Shown: positions 26,674 to 36,941 of the stretch, piece after piece
How positions within the stretch are numbered: position 1 is the stretch's first letter
How the letters are laid out: each line of letters opens with the position of its first letter
Assembly (NCBI RefSeq): GCF_947259545.1
Contig: NZ_CAMYMK010000007.1
Location: 496,001-560,000 of the forward strand
DNA length: 64,000 nt
Reading direction: 5' to 3'
Source: an uncultured Marinobacter sp.
GTDB taxonomy: Bacteria > Pseudomonadota > Gammaproteobacteria > Pseudomonadales > Oleiphilaceae
Made by a program: the position numbers and the translations under genes
The notes under the pieces: model-generated
What the model saw: only the letters and a program-made list of their open reading frames with translations
Database searches by the model: none
What the model was told of the DNA's origin: nothing

Positions 26674-29600
26674 TTACGCCTCCGCCAGAGCGGCCGCTTC
26701 GTCCACATCAACAGACACCAGCCGCGAACAACCAGGTTCGTGCATGGTAACCCCCATCAACTGATCCCCCATTTCCATGGCAATCTTGTTATGGGTAATG
26801 TAGATGAACTGAACCTGCTTTGACATTTCCTTGACCATATTGGCATAGCGGCCCACGTTGGCGTCGTCCAGTGGCGCATCCACCTCATCCAGCATACAGA
26901 ACGGCGCCGGATTGAGCTGGAATATGGAGAACACCAGTGCGATGGCCGTCAGTGCCTTTTCACCACCGGAAAGCAAGTGAATGGTACTGTTCTTCTTGCC
27001 CGGCGGCCTTGCCATGATGGCAACACCGGTTTCCAGCAGGTCTTCGCCAGTAAGCTCCAGTGACGCATTACCACCCCCGAAAACCTTCGGGAACAGCGCC
27101 TGCAAGCCACCATTCACCTGATCAAACGTTTCCTTGAATCGTTGGCGCGTCTCCCGGTCAATCCGGCGAATCGCATTATCCAGCGTCTCCAGGGCTTCCA
27201 TCAGGTCTTCGTGCTGGCTGTCCAGATAGGTCTTCCGCTCACTCTGGACCTGGTATTCCTCAATGGCTGCCAGGTTGATGGCACCCAGTCGCTGGATCCG
27301 GTTGCCAATCTTCTCCAGCTCATCAGTCCACGCCTGCTCGGTGGCGTCCTCGGGCAACTGATCCAGTACCTCCTGTAACTTCACATCCAGCTCCTTGAGC
27401 TGTTCAATGTGGTTACCCGAGCGGATTTCCAGGGCCTGACACTCCATCTTCAGTTTTTCCAGCCGGGCGCGAATATCCTGAACCTCATGCTCCGTGCGGC
27501 TGCGGCCCTGTTCCTTCTCACGTACCTCACGATCGATTTCTTCCAACGCATCCCTGGCGACGCCCAGCTTCTCTTCTTCCGCCAGGCGGCGATCCAGCAA
27601 CCCTTCCAGTTGCATCTGCAGATCTTCAACCGGCTCTTCGGCGTTCTCCCGGGATTCGCGGAGAATTTCAAGCCGCTCTTCCAGCCGCTCCTTCTGCATT
27701 TGCATACGGTCGATGGTCTGGCGCAAGCCATCTCTCTGGCTGTTCAGGGACTGCAATTGCAATTGAAGCTGATGAGCCCGGTCCCGGTCGTGGCGGGCCT
27801 CCTGGCGCAGGTGATCGAGGTTTTCGCGAAGCGAGTCCCGGCGCTCGAGGAGCTGTTCTTTCTCTTCATCATTGTCTTCGGTGGACGCCAGGGCTTCCTG
27901 CCATTCTTCCCGGACTTCCTGCAATTGTTCGAGCTGTTCTTCCAGGCTCAGAGCTACATCCTCGGCATCTTCGCGGATCCTCTGGAGCCGGGCATCGATC
28001 TGTTCTGCCCTGGCCTTCAGACCGCTGATCCTGGAAGAAAGTCCGCCAAGCTCCCGCTCCGCGTCGCTGAGACGGCCCTGAGCTTCATCCCGGTTGGCTT
28101 CCGCCCTTTCCGATTTCTCCTGAAGACTTTCCAGCGTCTCACTGGCCTCCTGCAACAACGCCTCAGCCTCGTCCAATTCTTCAGACAGCTGGCTGACCTT
28201 CTTCTGGCGCTCAATCACCCCCACCTGGGCGGCGTCGGAGTCCGGCATCAGAATCCAGTCCCGGGATACCCAAACCCCTTCCCGGGTAATAACGCTCTCT
28301 CCCGGGGCCAGGCTACCCTGCCCGGCGAGCGCATCGTCCAGCGCATCCGCCGTATCTATGCCGGCTAAAAGCCCATGGATGGCCGCAGCTCCGGAGACCC
28401 GGGCTGCAAGGCCGGAGGCCTGCTCCGCACCGGGACTGTCAGAGTTGACCAGCGCCAACCCCTTGGGGGCTCCTGACATGGCGTGATGGAGCGAGTCCAT
28501 ACCCGGCACGCTCACCCCCTGACTGAAACGGCTGATCACCTGTTCAACGGCAAACTCCCAACCATTATCGATGGTCAGCTGCTGGGCAACCCTGGGAGCG
28601 GATTCCAGCCCGAACTCATGAAGCCAGGATTGAAGTGCATCGTCCTGGCCTCCCATCTGCTCATCGAGCATTGCTTGCTGGGATTCCAGGGAAGCGCGAA
28701 GGCTCTGTACCTTCTGACGATAATCAGACACCTTCTGCTCGGCATCTTTCTGCTGCTGACGGGCGTCAAACAGCTCGTCCTGAACCGCCGTGATCCGGTC
28801 GGCAGCTTCCTCGCGCTGCAGTTCGAGGGTTTCCTGCTGCTCCAGCAACTCATCCAGCTCAGCACGATCCACTTGCCCCTCAAGCAGGTCCTGCTCGTCC
28901 CTCAGGCGCTGCTGACGGGTCTTGAGCTGAGTAATGGCGTCTTCCAGGGAGTTTATGCGCGACTGGGCCAGTTCAGCCTGACGCCGGGCATCCGCAGAAC
29001 GGGAGCTGAACTGCTCCCAACTGTGTTGCCACTCGCTCATGGCGTCTTCTGCAAGTTGAAGCTTCTCGCCGGACTCCTCGGCCCGGATCGCCAGCGCTTC
29101 CTGCTCCGGCTCGATCATATCCAGCTCTTCCTGAATGCCGGAGAGCTTCTCTTCATCCTGCTCCAGTTCCCGCGCAAGCTCCCGCTGGTTCGCCATGGCC
29201 TGGTCCAGCTCGGTGGCAATCTGCCGGCCGCGCTCGCGCTGATGTTCCAGGCTTTGCTCGATACGGGCGATATCGGCGCCCGCCTCATAGTAACGAGCCT
29301 GGGCCCGGTTAAAGTGCTCGGTCCGCTCCTGATGACTGTCCCGCAGGGACTCCAGTGAGGTTTCCAGGTTGACGCGATCGGTCAGGTATTTTTCCAGCTC
29401 CAGCTCGGTGTCGCGAATTCTGGTGCGCCAGGTCTGCAAATCGTTATCCAGCGACTTCCAGCGCAGTACCGTCAGCTCTGCCTTTTTCTGACGCTCTTCC
29501 TGCTTGTAGGTCTTGTACTTTTCTGCCGCCGCAGCCTGACGCTCCAGATGCTGCAACTGACGGCCGAGTTCGTCCCGGAGATCGGTGAGTCGCTCCAGGT

Positions 29601-30168
29601 TTTCCTGAGTGCGTCGAATGCGGTTTTCAGTTTCCCGGCGCCGTTCCTTGTACTTGGAAATACCGGCAGCCTCTTCAATGTAGACCCGCAGCTCCTCCGG
29701 TTTGGCCTCAATAAGCCGGGATATCATCCCCTGCTCAATGATTGCGTAACTTCTTGGCCCCAAACCGGTTCCCATGAACAGATCGGTAATATCACGACGG
29801 CGGCATTTTGAGCCATTGAGGAAGTATTCAGACTGACCTTCGCGGGAAACTCGACGGCGAACGGAAATCTCATTGAATTTGACAAACTCTCCGGGCGCAG
29901 AGCCGTCGCTGTTATCAAATACCAACTCAATTGACGCCTGCCCGACCGGTTTGCGGGCGCTGGACCCATTGAAGATAACGTCGGTCATGGATTCGCCACG
30001 CAGATATTTGGCGGAACTTTCCCCCATGACCCAGCGCACCGCATCAATAATATTGGACTTCCCGCATCCGTTAGGACCGACCACCGCCGTCATATTGGTG
30101 GGAAAAGGCACCGTGGTCGGATCAACGAAGGATTTGAAACCGGACAGTTTGATGGACTTCAGGCGCAT
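26674..30168 (-). CDS. smc: Chromosome segregation protein SMC
   Basis: An SMC ATPase of 1164 residues that organises and segregates chromosomes with ScpA and ScpB, both encoded 4-8 kb away. Walker A GPNGCGKSNIID is at 32-43; long coiled coils flank a hinge at about 500-640; the C-terminal head has the signature LLSGGEKALTAIAL and Walker B FCMLDEVDAPLDD. Family length. It starts 1 bp after the GntR regulator stops, so the two are probably co-transcribed. Confidence 0.97.
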   Translation of the reverse strand: MRLKSIKLSGFKSFVDPTTVPFPTNMTAVVGPNGCGKSNIIDAVRWVMGESSAKYLRGESMTDVIFNGSSARKPVGQASIELVFDNSDGSAPGEFVKFNEISVRRRVSREGQSEYFLNGSKCRRRDITDLFMGTGLGPRSYAIIEQGMISRLIEAKPEELRVYIEEAAGISKYKERRRETENRIRRTQENLERLTDLRDELGRQLQHLERQAAAAEKYKTYKQEERQKKAELTVLRWKSLDNDLQTWRTRIRDTELELEKYLTDRVNLETSLESLRDSHQERTEHFNRAQARYYEAGADIARIEQSLEHQRERGRQIATELDQAMANQRELARELEQDEEKLSGIQEELDMIEPEQEALAIRAEESGEKLQLAEDAMSEWQHSWEQFSSRSADARRQAELAQSRINSLEDAITQLKTRQQRLRDEQDLLEGQVDRAELDELLEQQETLELQREEAADRITAVQDELFDARQQQKDAEQKVSDYRQKVQSLRASLESQQAMLDEQMGGQDDALQSWLHEFGLESAPRVAQQLTIDNGWEFAVEQVISRFSQGVSVPGMDSLHHAMSGAPKGLALVNSDSPGAEQASGLAARVSGAAAIHGLLAGIDTADALDDALAGQGSLAPGESVITREGVWVSRDWILMPDSDAAQVGVIERQKKVSQLSEELDEAEALLQEASETLESLQEKSERAEANRDEAQGRLSDAERELGGLSSRISGLKARAEQIDARLQRIREDAEDVALSLEEQLEQLQEVREEWQEALASTEDNDEEKEQLLERRDSLRENLDHLRQEARHDRDRAHQLQLQLQSLNSQRDGLRQTIDRMQMQKERLEERLEILRESRENAEEPVEDLQMQLEGLLDRRLAEEEKLGVARDALEEIDREVREKEQGRSRTEHEVQDIRARLEKLKMECQALEIRSGNHIEQLKELDVKLQEVLDQLPEDATEQAWTDELEKIGNRIQRLGAINLAAIEEYQVQSERKTYLDSQHEDLMEALETLDNAIRRIDRETRQRFKETFDQVNGGLQALFPKVFGGGNASLELTGEDLLETGVAIMARPPGKKNSTIHLLSGGEKALTAIALVFSIFQLNPAPFCMLDEVDAPLDDANVGRYANMVKEMSKQVQFIYITHNKIAMEMGDQLMGVTMHEPGCSRLVSVDVDEAAALAEA

Positions 30169-30169
30169 A

Positions 30170-30853
30170 TCAGGCGCTTGCCTCCTCCCTGAGTATTCTT
30201 AACACCTGTTCACGCTGATGCTCGCCAAACCTGATTATTGCCGACTCAACCCTGGCAGCATCGCCGCTGGCAGCAGCATCGGCAACATCGGTAAAGAACC
30301 GGCCGGTTTCCGTCAGCTCATCGCGGAAATGCTCCAGAGCAACATAGTAGGTTCGGCTGATAGCCGGGCGGAAGTTCTCCAGGGTTTCTTCCAGGAATGG
30401 ATTATCCACCAGGGTGTAGGCGTAACGCATCACACCGAATCCGGCTTCGATGACCTGCTCACCGGCGTCGCTGCCGGAAGAGTTGAGGGCATCTGTCACA
30501 GCCTGGAGTTCCCGGGCGTGGCTCACGATACCCGCCAACTCCTGTGCGGACCAGCGTTCCATGACCTTGCGGCCCAACATGCACAGCAGATCGATGTAGA
30601 TATCATAAAGGCTGTTGACCAGTTCCGGCGTCAGTCTCGACACCACCGCGCCCCGACGTGGGAAGATTTCAATCAGATGGCGGCGCTGGAGAATCAACAA
30701 TGCCTCACGGACGGAACCACGACTGACATTCAGTTCACCGGCCACTTTGAGTTCCTGCACTCGTTCGCCGGGCTGGAGATCACCGGTCATGATCCGCTGA
30801 CCCAGGTGCTGGGCAATTTGCTCGGAAAGACTTTCGGGAGCCTGAAACCTCAT
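30170..30853 (-). CDS. GntR-family transcriptional regulator (FCD type)
   Basis: A 227-residue regulator with an N-terminal winged HTH (about 8-72: ERVQELKVAGELNVSRGSVR, EALLILQRRHLIEIFPRRGA) and a helical FCD ligand domain (about 80-215) with the metal-type histidines partly replaced. FCD regulators usually sense carboxylic acids. It sits just upstream of smc with 1 bp between, and is divergent from the diguanylate cyclase. Upstream, TAGTC-GATT-GACTA (31044-31057) is a possible operator. No clear ribosome site precedes the ATG. Confidence 0.88.
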   Translation of the reverse strand: MRFQAPESLSEQIAQHLGQRIMTGDLQPGERVQELKVAGELNVSRGSVREALLILQRRHLIEIFPRRGAVVSRLTPELVNSLYDIYIDLLCMLGRKVMERWSAQELAGIVSHARELQAVTDALNSSGSDAGEQVIEAGFGVMRYAYTLVDNPFLEETLENFRPAISRTYYVALEHFRDELTETGRFFTDVADAAASGDAARVESAIIRFGEHQREQVLRILREEASA

Positions 30854-31126
30854 ATAATTGGTCGCTCACTTGCTGCAGACGGCACGATCATAAGCGCAAA
30901 AGTTTACCACAGGGATTGGCTGACCCCATCCCCTTGTCTGACATTTCGACCACACCCTGAAGGGCAGGCAAATAATCGCCGGAATTCTGACACTTCATCG
31001 CAAATGAAGAACAGGCGTTATAAAGTATATCAAAAGAATGTTGTAGTCGATTGACTATATTGCCGTTTAAATTTAGGGCATGGTTTGTGCTTGTCAAGGA
31101 AAAACACTTGAACAGGTTCATTCCCA

Positions 31127-32053
31127 GTGAAGCAAACACCATCATTCGCAAAATCCGGCCCGCAGCCTCAAAAACTTGCCGCCCTGCGACAGGCCCACCG
31201 GGACTGGAATGAGTCGCCTGATCCAATGACACGCCTGACCAGGCGACTATCAACGACGCTTTCCCTGGAAAATCAGCTCGCCATTCTGGCTGGAGAGGTC
31301 AGCGAGATTGTACCGGTCGACGCACTACACTACCGCCATCAGATTGGCGGAACTGATTTTGTGTTCAGCTCAGGCATGGGGGGCCCGCATAGCTGCGAGT
31401 ATCGCCTCACTCTGGAGGGCGAGAGCTATGGCACACTCTCATTCAAGCGCCGGAAGAAGTTCACAGAACAGGAACTGGAAGCTATCGAACTGATGCTGGG
31501 AGCAGCAATTTGCCCCATCCGAAATGCCTGTCAGTTCCTTGCCATCGAACACGCAGCGTTAACCGACTCGCTGACCGGAATCCCCAACAAGCGAGCAATG
31601 GAAAGCGCCTTACAGCAGGCCTGCCAGCTGTCAGATCGACACGGAGATCAATACTCTCTGATTCTCTGCGATCTGGACCACTTCAAAGCCGTCAATGACA
31701 GATACGGTCATGTGGTAGGCGACCACCTGCTCAAACTGGCCGCCCGGGCACTGGAAAAAGCGGTAAGAAGTTCGGACTCAGTCTACCGCTTCGGCGGTGA
31801 GGAATTTGCGATACTTTTGCCACATACCGGTGAAATGGAAGCGCGCCATGTGGCGGAAAGGATACGCGAATACATTGGCACCATTTCGGTCAATTGCGGC
31901 AATACCAACGTCTCCGTAACAACCAGTTGCGGAGTAGCCATGCACCTGACCGGTGAAGCCTCAGACCAATGGCTTGCCCGCGCTGATGAGGCCCTTTACC
32001 GGGCCAAAGACCACGGACGCAACTGCACCCGGGTCTTTGCCAGTATCAGCTAG
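31127..32053 (+). CDS. Diguanylate cyclase (GGDEF)
   Basis: A 308-residue protein making cyclic-di-GMP from two GTP. The N-terminal 150 residues look GAF-like (LENQLAILAGEVSEIVPVDA...GTLSFKRRKKF). The GGDEF domain (about 155-305) carries the active GGEEF motif in SVYRFGGEEFAILLP and an inhibitory I-site RSSD five residues before it, so product inhibition is expected. No membrane segment; cytoplasmic. GTG start at 31127. Its stop shares CTAG with the convergent rluB. Confidence 0.9.
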   Translation: MKQTPSFAKSGPQPQKLAALRQAHRDWNESPDPMTRLTRRLSTTLSLENQLAILAGEVSEIVPVDALHYRHQIGGTDFVFSSGMGGPHSCEYRLTLEGESYGTLSFKRRKKFTEQELEAIELMLGAAICPIRNACQFLAIEHAALTDSLTGIPNKRAMESALQQACQLSDRHGDQYSLILCDLDHFKAVNDRYGHVVGDHLLKLAARALEKAVRSSDSVYRFGGEEFAILLPHTGEMEARHVAERIREYIGTISVNCGNTNVSVTTSCGVAMHLTGEASDQWLARADEALYRAKDHGRNCTRVFASIS

Positions 32054-33042
32054 CTTTTCTTGACGCTTTTCGCGGGTTTTCGTGCGGGCTTCTTGCCCTG
32101 ATTGGCTGGTTTGGTCGAGCTCACATCCCATTTGCGGCCCCCGGACTTACGTGCCGGCCGACCGGGTTGCTTATTGCGCTTGCGATCCAGCGCTGCCTGT
32201 TCATTGGGCGTCTTGGCGGGTATAGCGACGGACTCCAGACCCACGGCCTTGCTGAGCATATCGACGCCCTTCTGATCCAGCTCTTCCCATTTACCAACCG
32301 TCAAACGGCTTGGAAGGAAGACCGGCCCGTATCGAACCCGCTTCAACCGACTGACTCTCACGCCCTGGGATTCCCATAGACGGCGAACTTCACGATTCCG
32401 GCCTTCCAGCAGGGTGACATGAAACCATCGGTTGATCCCGCTGCCACCGGCCGGCGTGATGTCGGTGAACTTGGCCATGCCATCTTCCAGCAACACGCCA
32501 TCCATCAGGCGCTGCAGCATCGCATCGTCCACTTCGCCGAACACCCGGACAGCATATTCCCGGTCAATTTCTCTGGATGGGTGCATCAGCCGGTTGGCGA
32601 GCTCTCCATCGGTGGTGAAAAGAACCAGCCCAGTAGTGTTGATATCCAGACGGCCGATGGAGATCCAGCGATGATCCTTGAGCCTCGGCAAACTATCGAA
32701 CACTGTCGGCCGCCCTTCCGGATCACGGCGGGTGGTCACTTCCCCTTCGGGCTTGTTGTAGATCAGCACGCGGCGGACGACTTCCGAGCCGGAGGCCAGG
32801 TCAAGACGCTTGCCGTCCAGTTCTATGCGATCACCGATGGTCACCTTCTGGCCCGGTTCCGGCAGTTGTCCGTTGACCGTTAAACGGCCGGCTTCCACCC
32901 AACCTTCCACCTCACGACGGGAACCAACGCCCGCACGGGACAGGAGTTTCTGAATTCTTTCGGGGCCACCAGCGGCAGCCGTCGGTGCTTTCGAAGAAGT
33001 GGAGGGTTTGCCTCCAGGCTTACCGGGGCGCTCTGACGCCAT
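32050..33042 (-). CDS. rluB: 23S rRNA pseudouridine(2605) synthase RluB
   Basis: A 330-residue RluB. An S4 RNA-binding domain (about 27-75: RIQKLLSRAGVGSRREVEGW) precedes the RsuA-type catalytic domain with catalytic Asp in ISIGRLDINTTGLVLFT and GRNREVRRLWESQG. The Lys/Arg-rich tail is typical of RluB. It modifies U2605 of 23S rRNA. Last gene of trpS-scpA-scpB-rluB, the Pseudomonas order. Confidence 0.94.
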   Translation of the reverse strand: MASERPGKPGGKPSTSSKAPTAAAGGPERIQKLLSRAGVGSRREVEGWVEAGRLTVNGQLPEPGQKVTIGDRIELDGKRLDLASGSEVVRRVLIYNKPEGEVTTRRDPEGRPTVFDSLPRLKDHRWISIGRLDINTTGLVLFTTDGELANRLMHPSREIDREYAVRVFGEVDDAMLQRLMDGVLLEDGMAKFTDITPAGGSGINRWFHVTLLEGRNREVRRLWESQGVRVSRLKRVRYGPVFLPSRLTVGKWEELDQKGVDMLSKAVGLESVAIPAKTPNEQAALDRKRNKQPGRPARKSGGRKWDVSSTKPANQGKKPARKPAKSVKKS

Positions 33043-33087
33043 GAACTTATCCTTTCAGTGGGCTGATGCGGGTCTATGCCCGCGGCA

Positions 33088-33756
33088 TCAGTGAATTGTC
33101 TGATTCGATGGGGCGTCCGGCTCCGATTCACCGGAACCAGCTTCCCCATCATTGGCAGAAGATCCGGATTCAAACTCGATCTCCGCCTGCATGTTCTTTT
33201 CAATTTCCCGTCCGATCTCTTCCAGATCCCGCACTTCCGACAAGGGCGGTAACTGGTCCAGACCCTGCAGGTTGAAGTAGTCGAGAAACTGGCGCGTCGT
33301 AGCGTACATGGCAGGCCTGCCGGGCACATCCCGATGGCCGACCACCCTCACCCACTCACGCTCCAACAGGGTTCGCACGATGTTACTGCTGACAGTAACC
33401 CCGCGAATATCCTCGATTTCACCTCGGGTTATCGGCTGGCGATAGGCGATCAGCGCCAGGGTCTCCAGCAAGGCCCGCGAGTAACGCTGAGGCTTCTCTT
33501 CAAACAACCGCCCGACCCAGGGAGCAAACTCTTCACGCACCTGCAGCCGATACCCACTGGCAACTTTTTTCAACTCAAAGCCACGGCCTTCACAGGCTGC
33601 CTCCAGCAATACCAGGACATGCTCCATGATCTGGCGGGGAGGCCGTTCATCTTCCGGGAAAAGCTCTCTGAGCTGATCAAATGACAGCGGTCTTCCTGCC
33701 GCCAGCAGTGCGGCCTCGGTAATCGCCTGGATCTTTTTCAGGTTCTCTTCGTTCAT
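33088..33756 (-). CDS. scpB: Segregation and condensation protein B
   Basis: ScpB (222 residues) forms two winged-helix domains that bind ScpA in the SMC complex: EAALLAAGRPLSFDQLRELF at the start and LETLALIAYRQPITRGEIEDIRGV in the middle, with YATTRQFLDYFNL near the end. An acidic, Ser-rich tail after about 190 is normal. 17 bp after scpA. Confidence 0.95.
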   Translation of the reverse strand: MNEENLKKIQAITEAALLAAGRPLSFDQLRELFPEDERPPRQIMEHVLVLLEAACEGRGFELKKVASGYRLQVREEFAPWVGRLFEEKPQRYSRALLETLALIAYRQPITRGEIEDIRGVTVSSNIVRTLLEREWVRVVGHRDVPGRPAMYATTRQFLDYFNLQGLDQLPPLSEVRDLEEIGREIEKNMQAEIEFESGSSANDGEAGSGESEPDAPSNQTIH

Positions 33757-33773
33757 GGAACTCGTGCTTTCGC

Positions 33774-34619
33774 TTAACTGGACGCTCTGGCCCTGACATG
33801 AATGGGACCAAGGACTTCCCCCTGGACAACCTCAATCAGCTGTTCCTTCACCAACTCAAGCGTCGCCAGGAAGCTGACAACCACGCCCAGACGACCCTCC
33901 TCCGGCGTGAACAGACTTTCAAACTTAACAAAGCGATCATCCTGAAGCACCGAGAGAATAGCTGACATGCGCTCCCGGGTAGACAGCTTTTCCCGCTCGA
34001 CATGGTGGCTGGTGAACAGATCGGCCCGTTTGAGCACGCCCTGAAGTGCAAGCAGCAGCTCCGAGAGCTCCACGTCCGGATGGGGCTGGCTCGACGGTAG
34101 TTTCGGCAACGCTGCCGACCCGACAAAGGTATCCCGCTCCTGCCGTGGCAGTTGATCCAGATCCTCCGCCGCCTTCTTGAAGCGTTCATACTGCTGCAAT
34201 CGGCGTATCAGCTCAGCTCGCGGGTCCACCTCTTCTTCGTCATCACTTTCCTGCCGAGGCAGCAACATGCGGGACTTGATTTCCGCCAGGGTGGCTGCCA
34301 TGACCAGGTACTCAGCCGCCAGCTCGAAGCGCATGGCTTCCACGGCACCGATGTAGTCCATGTACTGACGGGTAATTTCGCTGACATCGATATCCAGAAT
34401 GTCCATATTCTGGCGCCGGATCAGGTACAACAACAGATCCAGAGGTCCCTCGAAGGCCTCCAGGAACACCGCCAGCGCATCGGGTGGAATGTACAGGTCC
34501 TTTGGCAGATCCACCACTGGCTTACCGGACACCAGAGCCAGGGGCACCTGCTCGGGAGCGGTTGATGGCGCGTCCTCACCCGTCTCGGCCTGCGATGTGC
34601 TCACAGTGTCATCAGTCAT
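33774..34619 (-). CDS. scpA: Segregation and condensation protein A
   Basis: ScpA (281 residues) is the kleisin of the SMC complex. The conserved core begins AVFLEAFEGPLDLLLYLIRR near residue 50 and continues ITRQYMDYIGA...AAEYLVMAATLAEIKSRMLLP; the C-terminal winged helix is LGVVVSFLATLELVKEQL. I chose the ATG at 34619 because GGAGA lies 6 nt upstream; an ATG ten codons earlier lacks a ribosome site. Encoded between trpS and scpB. Confidence 0.94.
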   Translation of the reverse strand: MTDDTVSTSQAETGEDAPSTAPEQVPLALVSGKPVVDLPKDLYIPPDALAVFLEAFEGPLDLLLYLIRRQNMDILDIDVSEITRQYMDYIGAVEAMRFELAAEYLVMAATLAEIKSRMLLPRQESDDEEEVDPRAELIRRLQQYERFKKAAEDLDQLPRQERDTFVGSAALPKLPSSQPHPDVELSELLLALQGVLKRADLFTSHHVEREKLSTRERMSAILSVLQDDRFVKFESLFTPEEGRLGVVVSFLATLELVKEQLIEVVQGEVLGPIHVRARASS

Positions 34620-34665
34620 ACTTTCTCCAGCATGCGGCTGAGGGCTCATCCAGTGGACACCGATT

Positions 34666-35880
34666 CTAACGGTAGTTCAGACCCATGGCTGCGCGAACTT
34701 CATCCAGGGTATCCCTGGCCGAATCACGGGCCTGCTCGCAGCCCTCCTCAATAATCGAGCGTACCAGATCGGGGTTGCCTTCGTACTCACGGGCGCGCTC
34801 ATGGAGGGGGCGCTGCTCCTCAATGATTGCGTCGATAAGCGGCTTCTTGCATTCCAGACAGCCAATCCCGGCGCTTCGACAGCCGGCCTGCACCCATTCC
34901 TGGGTGTCCGCATCGGAATAGATCTTGTGCATACCCCACACCGGACATTTCTCAGGCTCCCCCGGATCGGTACGGCGGACCCGCTGGGGGTCAGTCTGCA
35001 TGGTGCGAACTTTCTGGGCGACCGAATCCTGATCTTCCCGAAGACCAATATAATTATTGTAGGACTTGGACATTTTCTGTCCGTCCAGCCCCGGCATTTT
35101 TGATTCCGGGGTCAGCAGCGGCTGGGGTTCTGGCAGAATCACCTTGCCACCGCCTTCGATGTAACCGTACAGACGCTCACGATCGCCCAGGGAAATGTTC
35201 TGCTGCTCTTTCAGCAAGGCCCTGGCGGTTTCCAGGGCTTCCAGATCGCCCTCTTCCTGATACCGTTTCTTGAGATTGCGGTACAGTTTGGCGTTTTTCT
35301 TGCCCATCTTCACGATGGCGCCTTCCGCCTGTTCTTCGAAACCGGGCTCGCGACCATAGATATGATTAAAGCGACGGGCGACTTCACGGGTAATCTCCAC
35401 GTGGGATACCTGATCGGCTCCGACCGGGACTTTACCGGCACGGTACATCAGGATGTCCGCACTTTGCAGCAGCGGATACCCCAGGAATCCGTAAGTGGCC
35501 AGATCCTTTTCCCGCAGCTTTTCCTGCTGGTCCTTGTAGGTAGGAATGCGCTCCAGCCACCCCAGGGGGGTGATCATGGAGAGCAGCAGGTGCAGCTCTG
35601 CATGCTCCGGCACACGGGACTGGATAAACATGGTCGATGACCCGGGATTTACCCCGGCCGCCAGCCAGTCGATGACCATATCCCAGACACTCTGCTCGAT
35701 ACCCGCTGTGTCTTCGTAGTCGGTGGTTAACGCATGCCAGTCAGCGACAAAGAAGAAGCACTCATACTCGTGCTGGAGTTTCACCCAGTTTTTCAGAACA
35801 CCGTGGTAGTGGCCAAGGTGAAGCTTGCCGGTCGGACGCATCCCGGACAAAACCCGTTGCTGGGAATCTACAGAACTCAA
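34666..35880 (-). CDS. trpS: Tryptophanyl-tRNA synthetase
   Basis: A class I synthetase charging tRNA-Trp. HIGH-like motif in GMRPTGKLHLGHYHG near the N-terminus and KMSKS in LDGQKMSKSYNNY. At 404 residues it is the longer form found in Pseudomonas and relatives, with an insertion around KRYQEEGDLEALETARALL. I chose a TTG start at 35880 because AAGGAG lies 8 nt upstream and it places the HIGH motif correctly; the frame continues upstream to 35991 without similarity. Confidence 0.94.
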   Translation of the reverse strand: MSSVDSQQRVLSGMRPTGKLHLGHYHGVLKNWVKLQHEYECFFFVADWHALTTDYEDTAGIEQSVWDMVIDWLAAGVNPGSSTMFIQSRVPEHAELHLLLSMITPLGWLERIPTYKDQQEKLREKDLATYGFLGYPLLQSADILMYRAGKVPVGADQVSHVEITREVARRFNHIYGREPGFEEQAEGAIVKMGKKNAKLYRNLKKRYQEEGDLEALETARALLKEQQNISLGDRERLYGYIEGGGKVILPEPQPLLTPESKMPGLDGQKMSKSYNNYIGLREDQDSVAQKVRTMQTDPQRVRRTDPGEPEKCPVWGMHKIYSDADTQEWVQAGCRSAGIGCLECKKPLIDAIIEEQRPLHERAREYEGNPDLVRSIIEEGCEQARDSARDTLDEVRAAMGLNYR

Positions 35881-36011
35881 AGCACGAACTCCTTCTGGTG
35901 ATATTAAACCAGCCCATCTTAGAGCAGGCTGACCGGGCATTATAGTCTTATGTGGCGCTGGCGTTAAGAAGCCTTTGGAAAACAGCCACAAGGCACCCGC
36001 TACAACAACGC

Positions 36012-36050
36012 AAAAGCCCCCGGCGCCTTACGGCAGACCCGGGGGCTTTT
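36012..36050. terminator. Bidirectional-type terminator after sucD
   Basis: Perfect 10-bp arms AAAAGCCCCC (36012-36021) and GGGGGCTTTT (36041-36050), with A/T runs on both outer ends. It separates the suc operon from trpS downstream. Confidence 0.85.
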
Positions 36051-36068
36051 GTGACTGACGGTAATGAC

Positions 36069-36941
36069 TTACCAGCCAGTTGCTTCCTTCAACGCCTTAC
36101 CAATTTCGGCCAGGCTGCGCACGGTTCTGACACCGGCGTCGTTCAGGGCAGCAAACTTCTCGTCTGCGGTACCCTTACCACCGGAGATGATCGCACCGGC
36201 ATGGCCCATACGTTTGCCAGGAGGCGCAGTCACACCAGCGATGTAGGAAACCACCGGCTTGGTGACGTTATCCTTGATAAACGCAGCGGCTTCTTCCTCC
36301 GCGGTACCACCGATTTCACCAATCATCACGATGGCTTCAGTCTGCGGATCGTCCTGCAGCAACTGCAGGATATCGATGAAGTTGGAACCCGGAATCGGGT
36401 CACCACCGATACCGATACAGGTGGACTGACCGTAGCCGAAGTCCGTGGTCTGCTTGACCGCTTCGTATGTCAGGGTGCCTGAACGGGAAACGATACCCAC
36501 CTTGCCCGGCTTGTGGATGTGGCCCGGCATGATGCCGATCTTGCACTCACCCGGCGTGATCACGCCCGGACAGTTCGGACCGATCATGCGTACGCCCTTG
36601 CGATCCACGTACTCTTTGGCGTAGAGCATGTCGATGGTCGGGATACCCTCGGTGATGCACACAATCAGCTGAATACCAGCATCTGCGGCTTCAATGATGG
36701 CGTCCTTACAGAACGGAGCGGGTACGTAGATCACCGTCGCTTCCGCACCGGTTTTCTCGACCGCTTCACGTACAGTGTTGAACACCGGCAGACCCAGGTG
36801 CTCGGTTCCGCCCTTACCCGGGCTCACGCCACCAACCATTTTGGTGCCATATTCAATCGCCTGCTCAGAGTGGAAAGTACCCTGTGCGCCGGTAAAGCCC
36901 TGGCAGATAACCTTGGTGTCTTTGTTGATCAGGATGCTCAT
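36069..36941 (-). CDS. sucD: Succinyl-CoA synthetase alpha subunit
   Basis: A 290-residue subunit binding CoA and carrying the phosphohistidine ([17 protein letters not shown] near 247). N-terminal Rossmann CoA-binding domain: [19 protein letters not shown]. With SucC it converts succinyl-CoA to succinate with NTP formation. Starts 1 bp overlapping the sucC stop, so coupled. Confidence 0.97.
   Translation of the reverse strand: MSILINKDTKVICQGFTGAQGTFHSEQAIEYGTKMVGGVSPGKGGTEHLGLPVFNTVREAVEKTGAEATVIYVPAPFCKDAIIEAADAGIQLIVCITEGIPTIDMLYAKEYVDRKGVRMIGPNCPGVITPGECKIGIMPGHIHKPGKVGIVSRSGTLTYEAVKQTTDFGYGQSTCIGIGGDPIPGSNFIDILQLLQDDPQTEAIVMIGEIGGTAEEEAAAFIKDNVTKPVVSYIAGVTAPPGKRMGHAGAIISGGKGTADEKFAALNDAGVRTVRSLAEIGKALKEATGW

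Noticed and set aside
27409..28368. Leu/Phe/Gln-rich plus-strand frame opposite smc that looks like a membrane protein
   Set aside because: It is the reverse complement of the Glu/Leu/Arg-rich SMC coiled coil, which always yields such an apparent hydrophobic pattern.
30854..31126. TAGTC-GATT-GACTA and nearby A/T-rich bases as a proven GntR operator
   Set aside because: Five-base arms are too short to support more than a mention, and no second copy was found.
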